A stretch of 64,000 bases of DNA from Ahaetulla prasina (GCF_028640845.1 NC_080546.1:15225520-15289519); one strand, 5' to 3'. Positions 33,412 to 46,080 are shown, numbered from the stretch's first letter. Notes: generated by a model from the sequence alone, not told the origin. Program-made: numbers and translations.

Positions 33412-34200
33412 GACTACAAGGATCCAAAAACACAATTTTTTTTTTGCAATAGTAAAAAAAAGTAATTTCCGTTTCTTAAAATTTTTTTGAAGGTCACAGA
33501 CTAGCCCGTAGCTCTGGTATTCCCTAATCCAACTTCAAGCCAGACCCAACCATGTTAGCTACTTAGTCCAAAAAACTTTGCTATTGATTTTTTTAAAAAT
33601 GGTAAGAAGACTGGGCGGGGGTCATAAGAAAGAACGCATGCGTCCTTCAAGTTCTTTCACTCAGGAATGTACCCTCCCTTAATCTTTTCTATGCATCCTT
33701 TCTCCTGGTTAGATATAAATTACTGTCACTATTAACCATTAATCAAATTCCAAATGAGGATTCATAGTTCTTAAGACTTCCAAAGGAACAGAGTAAGGAA
33801 CACACTATCTGGATCTATAGTACAAATGTTTAACTATGCCTACGTCTTATCAATCCACTGAGAATTGATGTCTTGCCTATTCATCTTGAATAATTCCTTC
33901 CCACAGGCAGAAGACTTCTATCTAATCAAAGCTTTCTTCCGAACCACATATTCCCAGGTGAGGTTATTGATATAAGAACATAAAAAAGAGTTTTTGAAGA
34001 TCATCCAAATGCCTAGAAGGAATCTATAAGCAGGGATACTTTTAATAGTTTCCCTTTCAATTGATTATCAACCTGGCATAAGTAAAAGCTGTGATGGGCA
34101 TATTTCTCGGTCCACGGCTTTCAGGTGCTACAATTGGAAAAATCACCGAAGCCACAGCCACTTGTAAACTACAAAATACTCCAATTTTGTTTAAAAAGGC
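33412..34200. other. unique intronic sequence
   Basis: No feature recognised. Confidence 0.4.
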
Positions 34201-34211
34201 ATTTTATAAAT

Positions 34212-34556
34212 CAGTGATGGCTAACCTTTTCCAGACGAGTGCCCAAAGGGCGTGGCTGAACCCCCAAAATGCAACACATGCATGGCCCCCACGCTTGCAC
34301 CCTGTCCCTCCTGCGTGGCTCCAAACATGCCCCCCACCCCCTTGCACACTGCCCCCTGCATCTTGCACATGCGTATGCAGCCCACGCATGCACCCCGCCC
34401 CCACGCATGCGCGGCAGAGACCCAAAGACCAGCCAGCTGGCAGGAGGCATGCGTGGGCATGCACAGCAGAGCTGCACTGGGGCAATGGCTCGCCTGCCCA
34501 CAGAGAGGGCGTTGCATGCCACCTCTGGCATGCGTGCCATAGGTTCGCCATCACAG
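34212..34556. mobile_element. hAT-type MITE, family C
   Basis: CAGTGATGGCTAACCTTTTC and GGTTCGCCATCACAG. Flanks TTATAAAT and CTATAAAT (7 of 8). Confidence 0.85.
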
Positions 34557-34937
34557 CTATAAATAGTACATACAAATGTATTCCGTACATAAATATTAAA
34601 TAAATATAACCAGGAATTAATAAGGATCAGAAACTGTTAAATAAATGAAGTTTAGTGTTAATTTATATGCCAGCAGGCATCCTGATAGCATTATATGAAA
34701 ATGCTCTAGAAAGCAAGAGAAAAAGCAAGGAGAAAACGTTTCTTCTATTCAGTCTTCTTTTACAGTCTATAACCAACAGGCCAAATTTGGGAGGCAGGAA
34801 TATTACATTCTTAACATCCCAAACCTCTAAATTTGGATACATTATTTTGTTCGTCCATAATTAAAATAGTAATTTCCTATATCAAAAAGAAAAAAAAAAT
34901 TACTGTTCAACTTCATGAATTAGCGCAAGTTCTACTA

Positions 34938-35312
34938 TATAGGTAATCATCAACTTATGGCCACAACTGAGTCCAAAATTTCTGTTGCTAAGCAAGGCAG
35001 TTGTTAAGTGAGTTTTGCCCCCATTTTACGACCTTTCTTGCCACAGCTGTTAAGTGAATCCCTGCAGTGAATCTGTCTTCCCCATTGACTTTGCTTGTCA
35101 GGAAGGTCGCAAAAGGAATTCATATGATCCAGGGACATTGCAACCGTCATAAATACATACCAGCTGCCAAGCATCCGAATTTTGATCATGTCACTATGGG
35201 GTTGCTGCAACAGTCATACGTTTAAAAAACTAGTCGTGGGTTACTTTTTCCAATGCCGTGGTAATTTTGAACAGTCACTAAACAAATGGTTGTAAGTTGA
35301 GAACTACCTGTA
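34938..35312. mobile_element. family M MITE
   Basis: GGTAATCATCAACTTATGGC to GTAAGTTGAGAACTACCTG. Close to full length. Confidence 0.75.
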
Positions 35313-35439
35313 ATTTATTTTATGTATGCATTGGATTGACAGATTCTATGAACCATTTATATTTATATTATTTATATTTGTCACTATTTTACCCTGAAAA
35401 CTACCATCCTGCAAGCTAATTGGGCTAAAACGAGCTAAT

Positions 35440-35960
35440 ATGAGCCATGGTGGCGCAGTGGTTAGAATGCAGTAGTACAGTCTACTTCTGCTGACTGCCA
35501 ACTGACTGCAGTTCGATTCTCACCAGAACAAGGTTGACTCAGCCTTCTGTTCTTCCAAGGTCAGTAGAATGAGAACCCAGATTGTTGTGGGCAATAGGCT
35601 GACTCTGTAAACTGTTTAGAGCAGGGATCACCAACCTTTCAGACCTCAGGGACCACTAAATTCATATTTTTAAATCCCATGGACCACTAATATGATCTGC
35701 CTAGTAACCAGCTGGGTGGGCGTGGCTAGGGGGGTCATGTGACTGGGTGGGCATGGTCAACTCGATCTGACTCACGTTGTGGGGCACCACACCAGCCTCT
35801 ACTTGCCCTTCTCCTCCTAGCCCCTTCTCGCCTCCCCACCCAGGCTCCTTAGGGCCCCAACAAAATTTTCTCATGGACCACCAGTTGGTGACCGCTGGCT
35901 TAGAGAGGTACTGTGAAATGGTATATAAGTCTAAGTCTTATTGCTATTGCTAAAAGATAG
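35440..35960 (+). mobile_element. tRNA-derived SINE, split by a hAT MITE
   Basis: Head GAGCCATGGTGGCGCAGTGG, GCAGTTCGATTCTCACCAG, CAAGGTTGACTCAGCCTTC; tail TGGTATATAAGTCTAAGTC and TTGCTATTGCT after the insertion. Confidence 0.8.
35622..35897. mobile_element. hAT-type MITE, family F
   Basis: CAGGGATCACCAACC and GTTGGTGACCGCTG ends. Flanks GTTTAGAG and GCTTAGAG (7 of 8) in the SINE. Confidence 0.85.
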
Positions 35961-35964
35961 AGAC

Positions 35965-37320
35965 TGGGACTAAATCTCTCAATGAACTTCCATGTTAATG
36001 GATGTATCTGAATATGGATCCCCCATTGTTCCAGGTGCAATGTCATTGTGCACGCAGACTTTATGAATCACATAACTTCACATATTACGGTCATCAAAAA
36101 TGGGATGTGTGGTCTGCTTATTTGTGGTCAATATATCGTAAACTCTGCCATCACGATTTACAAACCCTATTTTATAGTTTAGTGTTGTGTGGAGCCCAGC
36201 CAACTATGGCTTATGTAAGCACCATTACGCATCTTACAAAGTTATGGTATACATAAACACAGGCACTGTGTTTTAAAATTTTGTTAAATGTTTTAACATT
36301 TGTTAATGTTTTAAAACAACATCTAAAACAATGTTTTAACATTTGCTATTACTAATTTATTGTCAGTAATTAATCTGATATTGTTTAAAATTAGGTAATG
36401 ACTATTCTTTCTAAGTTAGAAGAAATAGCTTCTATATATAGATCTATATATAAATATATTTAAATAGAAAGGTTTTAAATTTTACTTTTAAGATACTTGT
36501 TAAAATGGATTCTTTATGATTTTTGCAGAATGAAAAGCAAGTTACTTTTCTGGTATTATTTTCATGGGGGTTTTTTTTTGTGAATGAAATTATTTCTGCC
36601 AACAATCCTGGCAGAGTTCACAAATGTTTTTTTTATATAAATATCTGAGAGCTCAACCAATTTCTCAACTGAAAATATGTTAATATCCAACATATAAAAA
36701 AGCTATTATACACATTTGTCCTTGGAAAGCATGAACATTTACCGTGCACTTTTCCTTTTAAAATAAATTATGGCACACTGCATTAGCAAGAAGTCATAGT
36801 TTTATACATGCCTAATGTTTCTAGTATAGCTATCCACTTAAAGGTCATATTAAACCAAAATCTAGAACTTTTGACTTGCTATGAATAGGTCGCTTGGTCC
36901 CTTCTGCCAGCGGGAACTACTAATCAAAACATTAAAGCTTTATTTGTAGGTTTCTTTCCGCAACAGTCAAATGGAAATATTTGGTTTGTCTCTCAAGGGC
37001 AGCAGTAATTGGAAGCCAAGAGTCAAAACTGAATTCCAACTCCAGGTTGTTAGGAAATCAAAGTAGACTTCTCACAATTAAGCTATAAACAGCTGGAAAA
37101 CATATGGCTGGAGGAAGATGGCTTTGATGAACAACAGTGCTACTCAAAGAAAAAAGTTTCAGTGTTCATTATATCACACATCTGTAATTGGGAAACAATT
37201 TCCTATACAGTTGTCTCTTTAGTATGGATATGTGTGTGTGAGAGAAAGAGAGACTGTGTGTGCAGACTCACAGACCCTTATTTAACCACTGCAGCTATAA
37301 AAGTAAAATTAAGATACATT
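35965..37320. other. unique AT-rich intronic sequence
   Basis: A short (TATA)-rich stretch near 36430 and a TGTGTG/GAGA run near 37230. No exon found. Confidence 0.4.
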
Positions 37321-37324
37321 GCTG

Positions 37325-37566
37325 CTATAGCAATAGCAATAGCGCTTAGACTTATATACAGCTTCACAGTGCTATACAGCCCTCTCTAAGCGGTTGACAG
37401 AGTCAGCCTATTGCCCCCAACAATCTGAGTCCTCACCTTACCCACCTCAGAAGGATGGAAAGCTGAGTCAACCTTGAGCCTGGTGAGATTTGAACTGCCA
37501 AATTGCAGCCAAGTCAGCAGAAATAGGCTGCAGTACTGCACTCTAACCACTGTGCCACCACGGTTC
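37325..37566 (-). mobile_element. tRNA-derived SINE (GCTATTGC tail)
   Basis: Reverse copy ending at its head GGTGGCACAGTGGTTAGAGT (minus strand). Immediately followed by another copy. Confidence 0.78.
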
Positions 37567-37760
37567 ATAGCAATAGCGCTTACTTATAAAATGCTCCATA
37601 CTGCTTTACAGCATTGAGAGATATTTAAGTCTATATGGCGGCATAATGTGCCCAACAATTGGGTCCTCATTTTACTGACCTCAGAAGAATGGGAGGCTGA
37701 GTCGACCTTTAGCCCCAACAGGATCGAACTCCAGGCTGTGGGCAGAGTTAGCCTGCAATA
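37567..37760 (-). mobile_element. second, diverged SINE copy in tandem
   Basis: ATAGCAATAGCGCTTAC through CCTCAGAAGAATGGGAGGCT. Same orientation as the neighbour, head lost. Confidence 0.65.
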
Positions 37761-38325
37761 CTGATAGTCCTTGACTTACAATAGATTGTTCAACTGTTAC
37801 AATGACACTGGAAAAAAAGTGACTTATTACCATTTTTCACACCTAGGACCACTGCAGCATCCCCATGGTCATCAAAACTCAGAAAACCAAAACCAGGGCC
37901 TCTGGTGGCTCAGACTGCTAAGACAGTCTGTTATTAACACAGCTGCTTGCAATTACGTCAGGTTCAAGTCCCACCAGGCCCAAGGTTGACTCAGCCTTCC
38001 ATCCTTTATAAGGTAGGTAAAATGAGGACCCAGATAATTGGGGGCAATAAGTTGACTTTGTATATAATATAAAATGGATGAAGACTATTGCTTAACATAG
38101 TGTAAGCCGCCCTGAGTCTTCGGAGAAGGGCGGGATATAAATGCAAATTAAAAAAAAAAAGAAGAAAAAGTAACAACCATGTTACTATGTTAACAATTGC
38201 AATGATTCACTTAACTACTGTGGCAAGAAAGGTCATAAAATGGGGCAAAACTCACTTAACAAATGTCTCACTTAGCAAAAAAAATTCTGGGCTCAATTAA
38301 GATGGTAAATTGAGCATAACCTATA
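37761..38325. mobile_element. family M MITE, split by a SINE
   Basis: Left part 37761-37880 (GTCCTTGACTTACAATAG to TCATCAAAACTC), right part 38164-38325 (AAAGTAACAACCATGTTACT to AGCAAAA and on). Confidence 0.65.
37893..38160 (+). mobile_element. tRNA-derived SINE with L2-type tail
   Basis: Head GGCCTCTGGTGGCTCAGACT, B box AGGTTCAAGTCCCACC, and tail GCCGCCCTGAGTCTTCGGAG then AAGGGCGGGATATAAATGC and poly-A. The tail matches the L2 3' ends at 13.1, 17.9 and 31.4 kb. Confidence 0.88.
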
Positions 38326-38329
38326 CTGC

Positions 38330-39130
38330 AGTCTAACCAATGCGCCACCACAGCTCCTGCATGGTTTTAAAAAAGAAATACCAGGTTTCGTATCAGGTTG
38401 TTAAAACTCCAGCTGTAAATCACTCCATGGAAATATACTATATTTCACTGAGATATACTCATATTCAAGGAGTATACTGCCACCAAAACTGCCAGGGCAA
38501 GCCAGTTGTATAATAACAGAGAGCAAACCCTACCCCCTTCTAGCCCTGATAATGTTACCTAGTTGGGTAATGAAATATCTGCAAGAAAACAACCAAGCTC
38601 AGAGAGCACCAAGGACCCCTCATATACGCCTAGTATCCCTATTCTCAACTTAGGAACGTTTACCACTAAGTAGTAAACAGAATAACCATTTAGAATTGAT
38701 GTAAAAGAATGAAGACTTGATCTTGAGGATGAGGAAGGAATGGGTGAATCAGGAAAGAGTTTTCAGAAAGATTTACTTAACTTGGTTGACACATCATATT
38801 AAGAGGTTCCAAAGCTTTCTTAGATCACATCACCTTTATTGCCTCAGTAATTTCACACTGTCCCGAGGCCAAACTATGAACTACTTTAAACTAGTAATTC
38901 ACGAATCTGCAGAGCCCGTGAGGTCGCTGCACTGCCCCAGGTTACCGCAAAGCACAGTTGGGGAACCCAACTTAAATAATAATGTAACTTAGTTTTAGTT
39001 TGAAGTGTTCTGTGAACTCTGTTTCTGATTTATACAGCTCAGCCCAAGGTTTGTACACAGAAATTGTGATAAATTCTGAAACAGTTTGGCAAACAACAAT
39101 ATGCAGTCTTCCTTCTAAAGACTCCTTTGA
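38330..39130. other. unique intronic sequence
   Basis: No repeat or exon recognised. Confidence 0.4.
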
Positions 39131-39136
39131 TATAAC

Positions 39137-39658
39137 TGTCGTGTCCCACTCCTCCGCTGACAGCTGGGTCAGGGAAATCCGAATCAGGCTTGCCTCTGCA
39201 GCTCTGCCCAAAGTCCTAGCAAAGTCCTCAGAGCAGGCAGGAGACCAGTAAGTGACTTCAGCAAGATAAGTTCGACTTTTGCCTGACTCAGAGACTGCCA
39301 GAAAGTAGATCCTTTATATAGGCCATGGGGTGTGGCTCCATGACTCAGCACTCATTAAGGCCTGCCCCTCCCTTCCTTCTGTTGCCTCCGCCCCTCCAAT
39401 CTTCTGATGCGAGGGTCACTCCAATCAGCTGTTGTTGGGAGTAAACCCTCCTCAGGCTCACCTGCTGTGGAGGAGGGGGAGGGGTCTAGCTGCTCCGTTT
39501 GCCTGGGCATGGAGTCAGGGCTGGGGCAGGGAGATGCTCCTTCTTCTACAGTTTGTGTGGGCATGGAGCCAGGACTGGGGCCGGGAGGCATACATTCCTC
39601 AGTGTTCGGGAGCAGGTAAGAAGGCCCCGGCTGCTCTGAGGGCGGGCAAGACACAACA
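39137..39658 (-). mobile_element. solo LTR (LTR-2 family, copy 2)
   Basis: TGTCGTGTCCCACTCCTCCG to AGACACAACA, with a perfect 5-base duplication ATAAC (39132-39136 and 39659-39663). TATATAAAGGATC on the minus strand. The U3 frame (39654-39355) is uninterrupted for 99 residues and ends with the basic IRRLEGRRQQKEGRGRP. Confidence 0.88.
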
Positions 39659-39717
39659 ATAACTGATAAATGTATCCAAATAAAACATCCAGTGGTCTAC
39701 ATAGATACACAGGGAGT

Positions 39718-40112
39718 ACAGGTGCATTTACAAACGTTCATTTAGTGACTCTCCGAAGTTACAACGGCACTGAAAAAAAAGTGACTTATGACTATTTCTT
39801 CACACTTATGACCATTGCAGCATCCCCATGATCACGTGTTTTCTATCCAGATGCTTGAAAACTGACTCGCATTTTATTGGCGGTTGCTGTGTCCCGGAGG
39901 GAGTCACGTGATCACCCTTTGCGACCTTCTGACAAGCAAACTCAATGGAGAAACCAGATTCGCTTAACAACTGTGTTACTCATTTAACCACTGCATCGAT
40001 TCAGTTAACAAATGTGCCAAGAAAAGTTGTAAGGTCACTTAACAAATTTCTCACTTTAGCAACATAAATTTTGGGTTCAATGGTGACCGTAAGTCGAGGA
40101 CTACCCGTACTT
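39718..40112. mobile_element. family M MITE
   Basis: CATTTACAAACGTTCATTTA to GTAAGTCGAGGACTACCCGTA. Confidence 0.72.
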
Positions 40113-40284
40113 CAATATAAAGAGAAAGAGAGGCTATAAAATGAATTGCAAGGTCAATATGTGTGATCTTACAGTCAATAAGAGAACAAAATGTATTATG
40201 TATGAATGAAGGCAAATATATGTGTTGCAACGTAATATTGCATTACAATGAACAAGGACATACATTCAATTTTGCAGCTACTAA

Positions 40285-40800
40285 GATTGTTGGCCATGCA
40301 GGTACAAAGATAGCCAGGGAAATGATGGAAGCCAGCAGCTTATCAGCTACTTAGGAGCCGAGGACTTGGCAGCACAAGGAAATAACAGCCAATCGCTGGC
40401 CATCAACACATCAATCAACCAATAGCGCAAGGAAATAACAGCCAATTGCTGGCCATCAACACATCAATTAACCAATAGGAAGGCACCATATAAATACAAC
40501 TCAGAATAGCCCAAAGCACATATTTCAGTAGAGAGAATCTACTGAGGATGGGCTCCAGCACGAATCTGAAAGCTCCAAAGAGTAAATCTCGAGTTCCGAT
40601 GACCGACCCAGATTGGATCTTATACAATGTACTGTTCAAAATGCACATTCTTGGATTCTGGAGATTAAACATTCCACAAGAACTATACTCGATATTGTTT
40701 CCAAACATACTAATTCATTCCAATATGCTGTTCACAAGGTGACTACAGCAATATCCACAATTGCAACACCTTTATCCAGTGTTAGTTACATTGGGTGAAT
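40285..40800 (+). promoter_or_regulatory. promoter-like block with duplicated CCAAT module, probable LTR remnant
   Basis: A unit of about 54 bases (AAGGAAATAACAGCCAAT through ATCAACCAATAG) occurs twice, at about 40377-40430 and 40431-40481. It is followed by CATATAAATAC at 40488, then GAATCTGAAAGCTCCAAAG. This layout resembles an LTR or PLE promoter. Ends not defined. Confidence 0.45.
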
Positions 40801-40804
40801 GTTA

Positions 40805-41700
40805 GTTGAATGTTAATTTTTTGATTAAGACTTTTTTTTTGGGGGGGTTTGATTTCCAGGATTTGAGTAGTCCATTGTGTTCCCAAAATTACACATGAAA
40901 TTCAATTTCCAGATACGCACTTATTTAATTATGGGCTCAATATTCAGCATGAGTAAGATGCCATGTTCAAATACATATGAGATAACTCAGTTCAGGCAGG
41001 GTATTTTATTCCTTCCGGACTTTTCTTGCACAAAATCTTCGGGGAAGGTGATGGTTAGGGATACTATATCCTATCAAGCTAAAAGCTAAACCCAGCATTT
41101 CAGATTTTGAGATTAACAGGACGTATATCAAGTACATCTCTTCTGCATTTTACCACTTTTGTCTCCTTTCTATCCTTGCTATCAGTTCAAATAAAATATT
41201 CAGACAAGCTTTCCCAGAGATTTTATTAGTCATGCTCAGTGAGAAAAATGCACTATATTTTCAAAATTCCTACTGTAGCCTTAGAGACGGGTGGCACAAT
41301 AGGGAGATAGTGTGCCTCTGAGTGTAAAGCTAATTGATATCTGATTCACACTGATCTACTTTTTAAATGTGTATTTTCAAAACCAACTCTGCTTGCAGAA
41401 GCTGAACTGAAAACCAGAATGGTTATTGCCTTTACTATGATGATGACCTGAGGGGACATATAATTAATCATACCGTCACTGAAGTATATAAGGAGGAAAA
41501 ATTCTCCAGCAGACTATTACCATATGACCCTGTTACTCATCTCTCCATAAATCAAAAACACTCTTCAAGTTTCCATTTTTTCCTTGTGAAAATTAGTACA
41601 ACAGCACAGCATCTCAAAGTCGTAACTCCTAAAAATATCCAGGGTTTTAAAAAAAATAGTTCAAATACCGAACACTGCGCCATTCTGAAGTGCTGAAGAG
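40805..41700. other. unique intronic sequence
   Basis: Nothing recognised. Confidence 0.4.
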
Positions 41701-41705
41701 TAAAG

Positions 41706-42071
41706 GTACTCCTTGCTTTAAGTCTAAAATTGGGACCAGAAATTTCCATCGCTAAGTGAGGCAGTTAAGTGAATCACGAAGGATTTTTCCAGCTTTTTTT
41801 TAATCATCTTGGTTAAGTGATTCACTCCAGTTCAAAGAATCATGTGGCTGTTACGCGCATCTGGGCTCCCCACTGATTTTGCTTGGCAGAAGCCAATTGA
41901 AAAAGTTGCAAGTTCCTTGCTGGTTTACAAGTGCCCATATTTTCTTCGTGTGATCACAAGGTTACTCCAGGGATTGTAAGTATGAGGACCAATTGTGGAT
42001 CCCTTTTTTCCAGTGCGATTGTAACTTTGAATGGTTGCTAAACGAAGAGTTGTAAATTGAAGACTATCTAT
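41706..42071. mobile_element. family M MITE, diverged
   Basis: GGTACTCCTTGCTTTAAGTC to GTAAATTGAAGACTATCTA. Confidence 0.62.
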
Positions 42072-42619
42072 AAATAGCGGTTTGAACGTCACAATTTGTC
42101 TACATTTCTTTTCATACTCTGGATTTTTTATGAAAAAGTATTGGTTGGGAAAGGAATTGCATGTACATCATTTGCTTTACAGTTTGTACGAATACAGTAA
42201 TTCTCAAAGTTCCCATTTTATATTTAATGAGAACAATGATTTTTCCACCCAAAGGCCTGCTTTGGTTTTTAGGATTTATCCAAGTTTAAAGCAGTAGTTT
42301 AAAGAACATCACATTTATCAAATCTTAACAGAATTTCTTTTGCTCTTTGAGAAAGAGTGAAGAGAGGAGAGAAAAACGTAGAATGTGAAATTCTCAATCA
42401 ACACATTTTTTTAAAAAAATCTACTGTGGTAATGCATTAATTATTTAATCAGAAATAAGACCAAAATTATCTCAAATTTATTTTGTTCCATTGTAGGTTA
42501 ACTATATGTTTAATGTCCTTAGAGTATTTTAACGAACAAGTCTAAAGAAATATTTCCAATAAAACAATAGACTGTGATGCCGATTGATTAGCTTTGTTGT
42601 ATTTTCTTTGCTAATGTTG

Positions 42620-42955
42620 AATCACTAGAGGTGACATGATAGGAGTGTTCTAATATTTGAGTGGTTGCCAGAAAAAAGAAGAGGTCAACCTATTCTCCAA
42701 AGCACCTGAAGGACAAGAAGCAATGGATGGAAACTAATCAAGGGGAGAAGCAACCGAGAACTAAGCAGAAATTTCCTGACAACGATAATAATTAACCAGT
42801 GGAACAATTTGCCTTCAGAAGTTGTGGGTGCTCCAACAGTGGATGTTTTTATCAAGAGATCGGACAATCATTAATCTGAAATGGTATAGGGTCTCTTGCT
42901 TGAGCGGGAGGTTGGACTAGAAGATCTCAAAGGTCTTTCCAATTCTGTTATTAAA
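42620..42955 (+). mobile_element. CR1 LINE fragment
   Basis: AGAGGTGACATGATAGGAGT to GAGGTTGGACTAGAAGATCT and CTGTTATT. Confidence 0.82.
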
Positions 42956-43037
42956 GCTCCTGCTTCTTAGACTTCCTTATACTTTACTATTTCCAGTGGG
43001 GCTAAATCTCGCTCCTGTTCAATTACTTTACTCCTAT

Positions 43038-43506
43038 GTAATCAATGGAATGACTTGCCTCCAGAAGTTGTAGGTGTTCCAACACTAGAGACTTTTAAGA
43101 AGAGATTGGGCAGCCATTTGTCTGAAATGGTATAAGGCCGTGATGGTGAACCTATGGCACGTGTGCCAGAAGTGGCCCGCAGCGCCCTCTCTGGTGGCAT
43201 GCGAGCCGTCACCTCAGTTCAGCTCCGCTGAGTATGCCCACGCGCCTCCCCCTGGCCAGTTGGTCTTTGGGTCTCTGCCGCGCATGTGCAGGGGGTGAGG
43301 CGCATGTAGGGGGCTGCACATGCGCAGGGTGCATGCTTGGCAGGCACGCACACACACACATTCGTGGGGGGAAGGGGGCACATTTTGGGGGTTCAGGCTT
43401 TGGGCACTCGGTCCGGAAAAGGTTAGCCATCACTGGTACAAGGTTTCTCCTTGAGCAGAGGGTTGGACTAGAAGGACTCTAAAGTCCCTTCTAACTCTGT
43501 TATTCT
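43038..43506 (+). mobile_element. CR1 LINE fragment, split by a hAT MITE
   Basis: ATCAATGGAATGACTTGCCT to TGTCTGAAATGGTATAAGG, then after the insertion GTTTCTCCTTGAGCAGAGGG to CTGTTATTCTG. Confidence 0.82.
43138..43435. mobile_element. hAT-type MITE, family C
   Basis: CCGTGATGGTGAACC and GGTTAGCCATCACTG, with flanks GTATAAGG and GTACAAGG (7 of 8). Reverse orientation relative to 34212. Confidence 0.82.
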
Positions 43507-43509
43507 GTT

Positions 43510-44580
43510 TAAAAAATGTTTAATGCTCCAGTATCATCATTCCCAAACATTCCCGCAGTATGTATGTGTTTTCCATTATTTTAATGAGAGTTTAACATCA
43601 TCAGCTATTTCTGAAACTATTTCCTCAAATTTAGATTTGACACCCCCCCCCACCTAAAAACAATTCCACCAGAATTTATATATAAAGTAATACAGCCCTT
43701 CTATATAGTACAATTTAAAGGCTTCCTTCAACACAGCAATAAATGAATACTCGGCATTCTATTACAGACTTCCTACTCAGAAACAAAAGAAAGAGCTATG
43801 AATAAGGGGGAAAGAATTCAATGCCTCCCACAGAGTAAAATACTAAAGATTTTATACAGAGGCAATCTATTCTATATAGGCAAATGCATACAGACTGCAC
43901 TTTAGCTAGAATTATGTATTTCATAATTAACAGTAATTGTAAGTACTCTCATTTATGATGGCTATAACCAATACTATATACGAAGATTCTTGTTCATTGA
44001 ACGTGCTATAGATATGCTCCAAAATTCCCTCAACTCTCTGATTCAGAGATGTCAGAAAACATGATAAAGTGAACTTTGAAATATAGGAGCTTTCATATAT
44101 CTTGTTTTAAGATATAATGTGGGTGGCTTTGGTTTTGACTTAAGGGCTGTGATCACATTACTAAGTCATAAATCAGAGTTTACAAACATCCACCCGGTAT
44201 GTTAACTAAAATTAAGCAAAACACAGTATGTATTAGCACAAAATAGAAACTCATCCATTTTGATTTATCCAGCAATCAAAGTTTACATAATGCACAAACA
44301 TGTCCAGTAAATTAGGAATATTGACAATTTATATACATATACTGTATATGTACATATTCTGAAAGCTGATACTCCGTTTTTGCTCCCTCATATATTTTCT
44401 CCCTCATATATTTTATTTATTTAAAAAAAAACCATTCTCAAGTGTTGGTGTGTGTAGTTAAATTCCTAGAATTCCCTAGCCAGTCATGAATTCTGGGAGT
44501 TGAAGTCCACACATCTTAAGATTGCCTAGGTTGAGAAATACTGTTTTACACGCTACCTATAATTATTCATTTGGGTACAT
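43510..44580. other. unique AT-rich sequence with a family E fragment
   Basis: 44460-44545 has GAATTCTGGGAGTTGAAGTC and AGGTTGAGAAATACTG. The remainder is unrecognised. Confidence 0.5.
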
Positions 44581-44581
44581 A

Positions 44582-44674
<93 letters not shown>
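44582..44674. repeat. (CA)n(GA)n compound microsatellite
   Basis: About 15 CA units followed by about 30 GA units, almost pure. Confidence 0.95.
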
Positions 44675-44679
<5 letters not shown>

Positions 44680-45905
44680 TGTTTAAGTGTGTCCATATAT
44701 ATTTACTGGTAAATGGCAAATCTTTTGTAGCCTTTCAGTACATTCTTAGAAATTTCATAATCAACTTAACTACAATTAAAGAATTAAAGCATATTGCATC
44801 CACCTAATATTACTGTACTTATGAATAAAACAAAACCCTTTAAGCTAGTGAAGGGAGTGAAGCAGAATTCATATATTTTTGGCCCTGCTGAGAATTTGGA
44901 AAAATGTTGATCCAATGGCTCTTGAAAGACAACAGATTGGGCCAAAGGGCACTTAATTAAATAACTTGCTGCTTTCACCTGTGTATTCATTTACTTAAGC
45001 AAACTTCATCTTGGTAAATATTAATTAACATAAACTTGCTCATCTAGTAAACAATGTCCTTTACGCAATGACAGAGGGAGACGGGAGGGAGGGAGGGAGG
45101 GAAGGAGGGAAGGAAGGAAGGAAGGGAGTGAGTGAGTGAGTTTGGACCTTTTAATTTACCAAATTGAAAACCAGGCTAAACCTCATTTGTGACTATGCGG
45201 ACCAAGTTGCTTTTGGTTGATTCAACCAGATATGAGTAAAACAATCCAAGGTTTATTATAATGATTGGGTTCTGGAGTGCTTTTATTCCCAGGCCTTCAA
45301 GTCGGACTTGTTTCCTGTCAAGTACCTGGACAAGTCCATAGTTATCCAGGCAAGACTTTCAAAAGTGGTTTGCCTTTGTCTTCTTCTCAAGACAGGGAAC
45401 CGCTGCCTCAAGGCCATCCAGTTAGCTGCTAAGGCAGGTCCCAATATTAGTTTTCTTCACTTCTAGCTCAGCACTTTAAGTCAATAGACCTAAACTGGCT
45501 TTCAGCTAGATTTAAGAATAGCTTAAAGATGATAAATCAATGAATTTTAAAATCAGAAATCAAAATGTGAACCAAGTATATAATGTATAATATTTAAATA
45601 ATATATAAGAATCTAGAAAAGTAAAGCTATTAGTATTAGATAATTTAATGTAAATAAAGAAAAGGGGATAAGAAAGAAAATAAAATAACAAATGTGATTT
45701 GGGGGAAAAAGTATAAAAGCGAAAGACCACTGAGAAACGCTGCTTAGAAATAGGAAATATTTATATGTTGTGCGTTTGTCAGATTATGTATCACATTAAA
45801 ACAATAAAAAAAATTAAAAAATGTAAACCAATTATAAAATTTAAATGTCAAACTAGGGAAGAGGGTAACGTAATGAAGCCGCCTGATGATAGAGAAACAG
45901 AGATC
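44680..45905. other. unique sequence with GGGA/GAGT simple repeat
   Basis: Simple repeat at 45078-45142. The rest is AT-rich. 45250-45450 may be an old repeat that I cannot name. Confidence 0.4.
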
Positions 45906-45918
45906 AATCTCTCTATAG

Positions 45919-46080
45919 CAGGGGTCTCCAACCTTAGCAACTTTAAGACTTGTGGACTTAAACTCCCAGAGTTCCTCAGCCAGCAAAGCTCTATAGCAAT
46001 GGTTCAGCCATTTTACACCGTGTGGACTTCAACTCCCAGAATTCCACGCATCTTCAAATTGCTGAGGTTGAGAAACACTA
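45919..46080. mobile_element. hAT-type MITE(s), family E
   Basis: CAGGGGTCTCCAACCTTAGC to GGTTGAGAAACACTA. CTCTATAG occurs before it (45911-45918), in its middle (about 45990) and in altered form after it. Confidence 0.7.

Noticed and set aside
34091..34603. 170-residue frame with many His/Ala/Pro
   Set aside because: It is the GC-rich interior of a family C hAT MITE, and the same frames appear at 11.0 kb.
36002..36256. 84-residue plus-strand frame as a gene
   Set aside because: No splice signals or recognisable motif, and the underlying sequence resembles an old AT-rich repeat.
40540..40585. Hammerhead core in CTGAGGATGGGCTCC...GAAAGC
   Set aside because: CUGANGA and GAAA are present, but no helix II can be paired between them.
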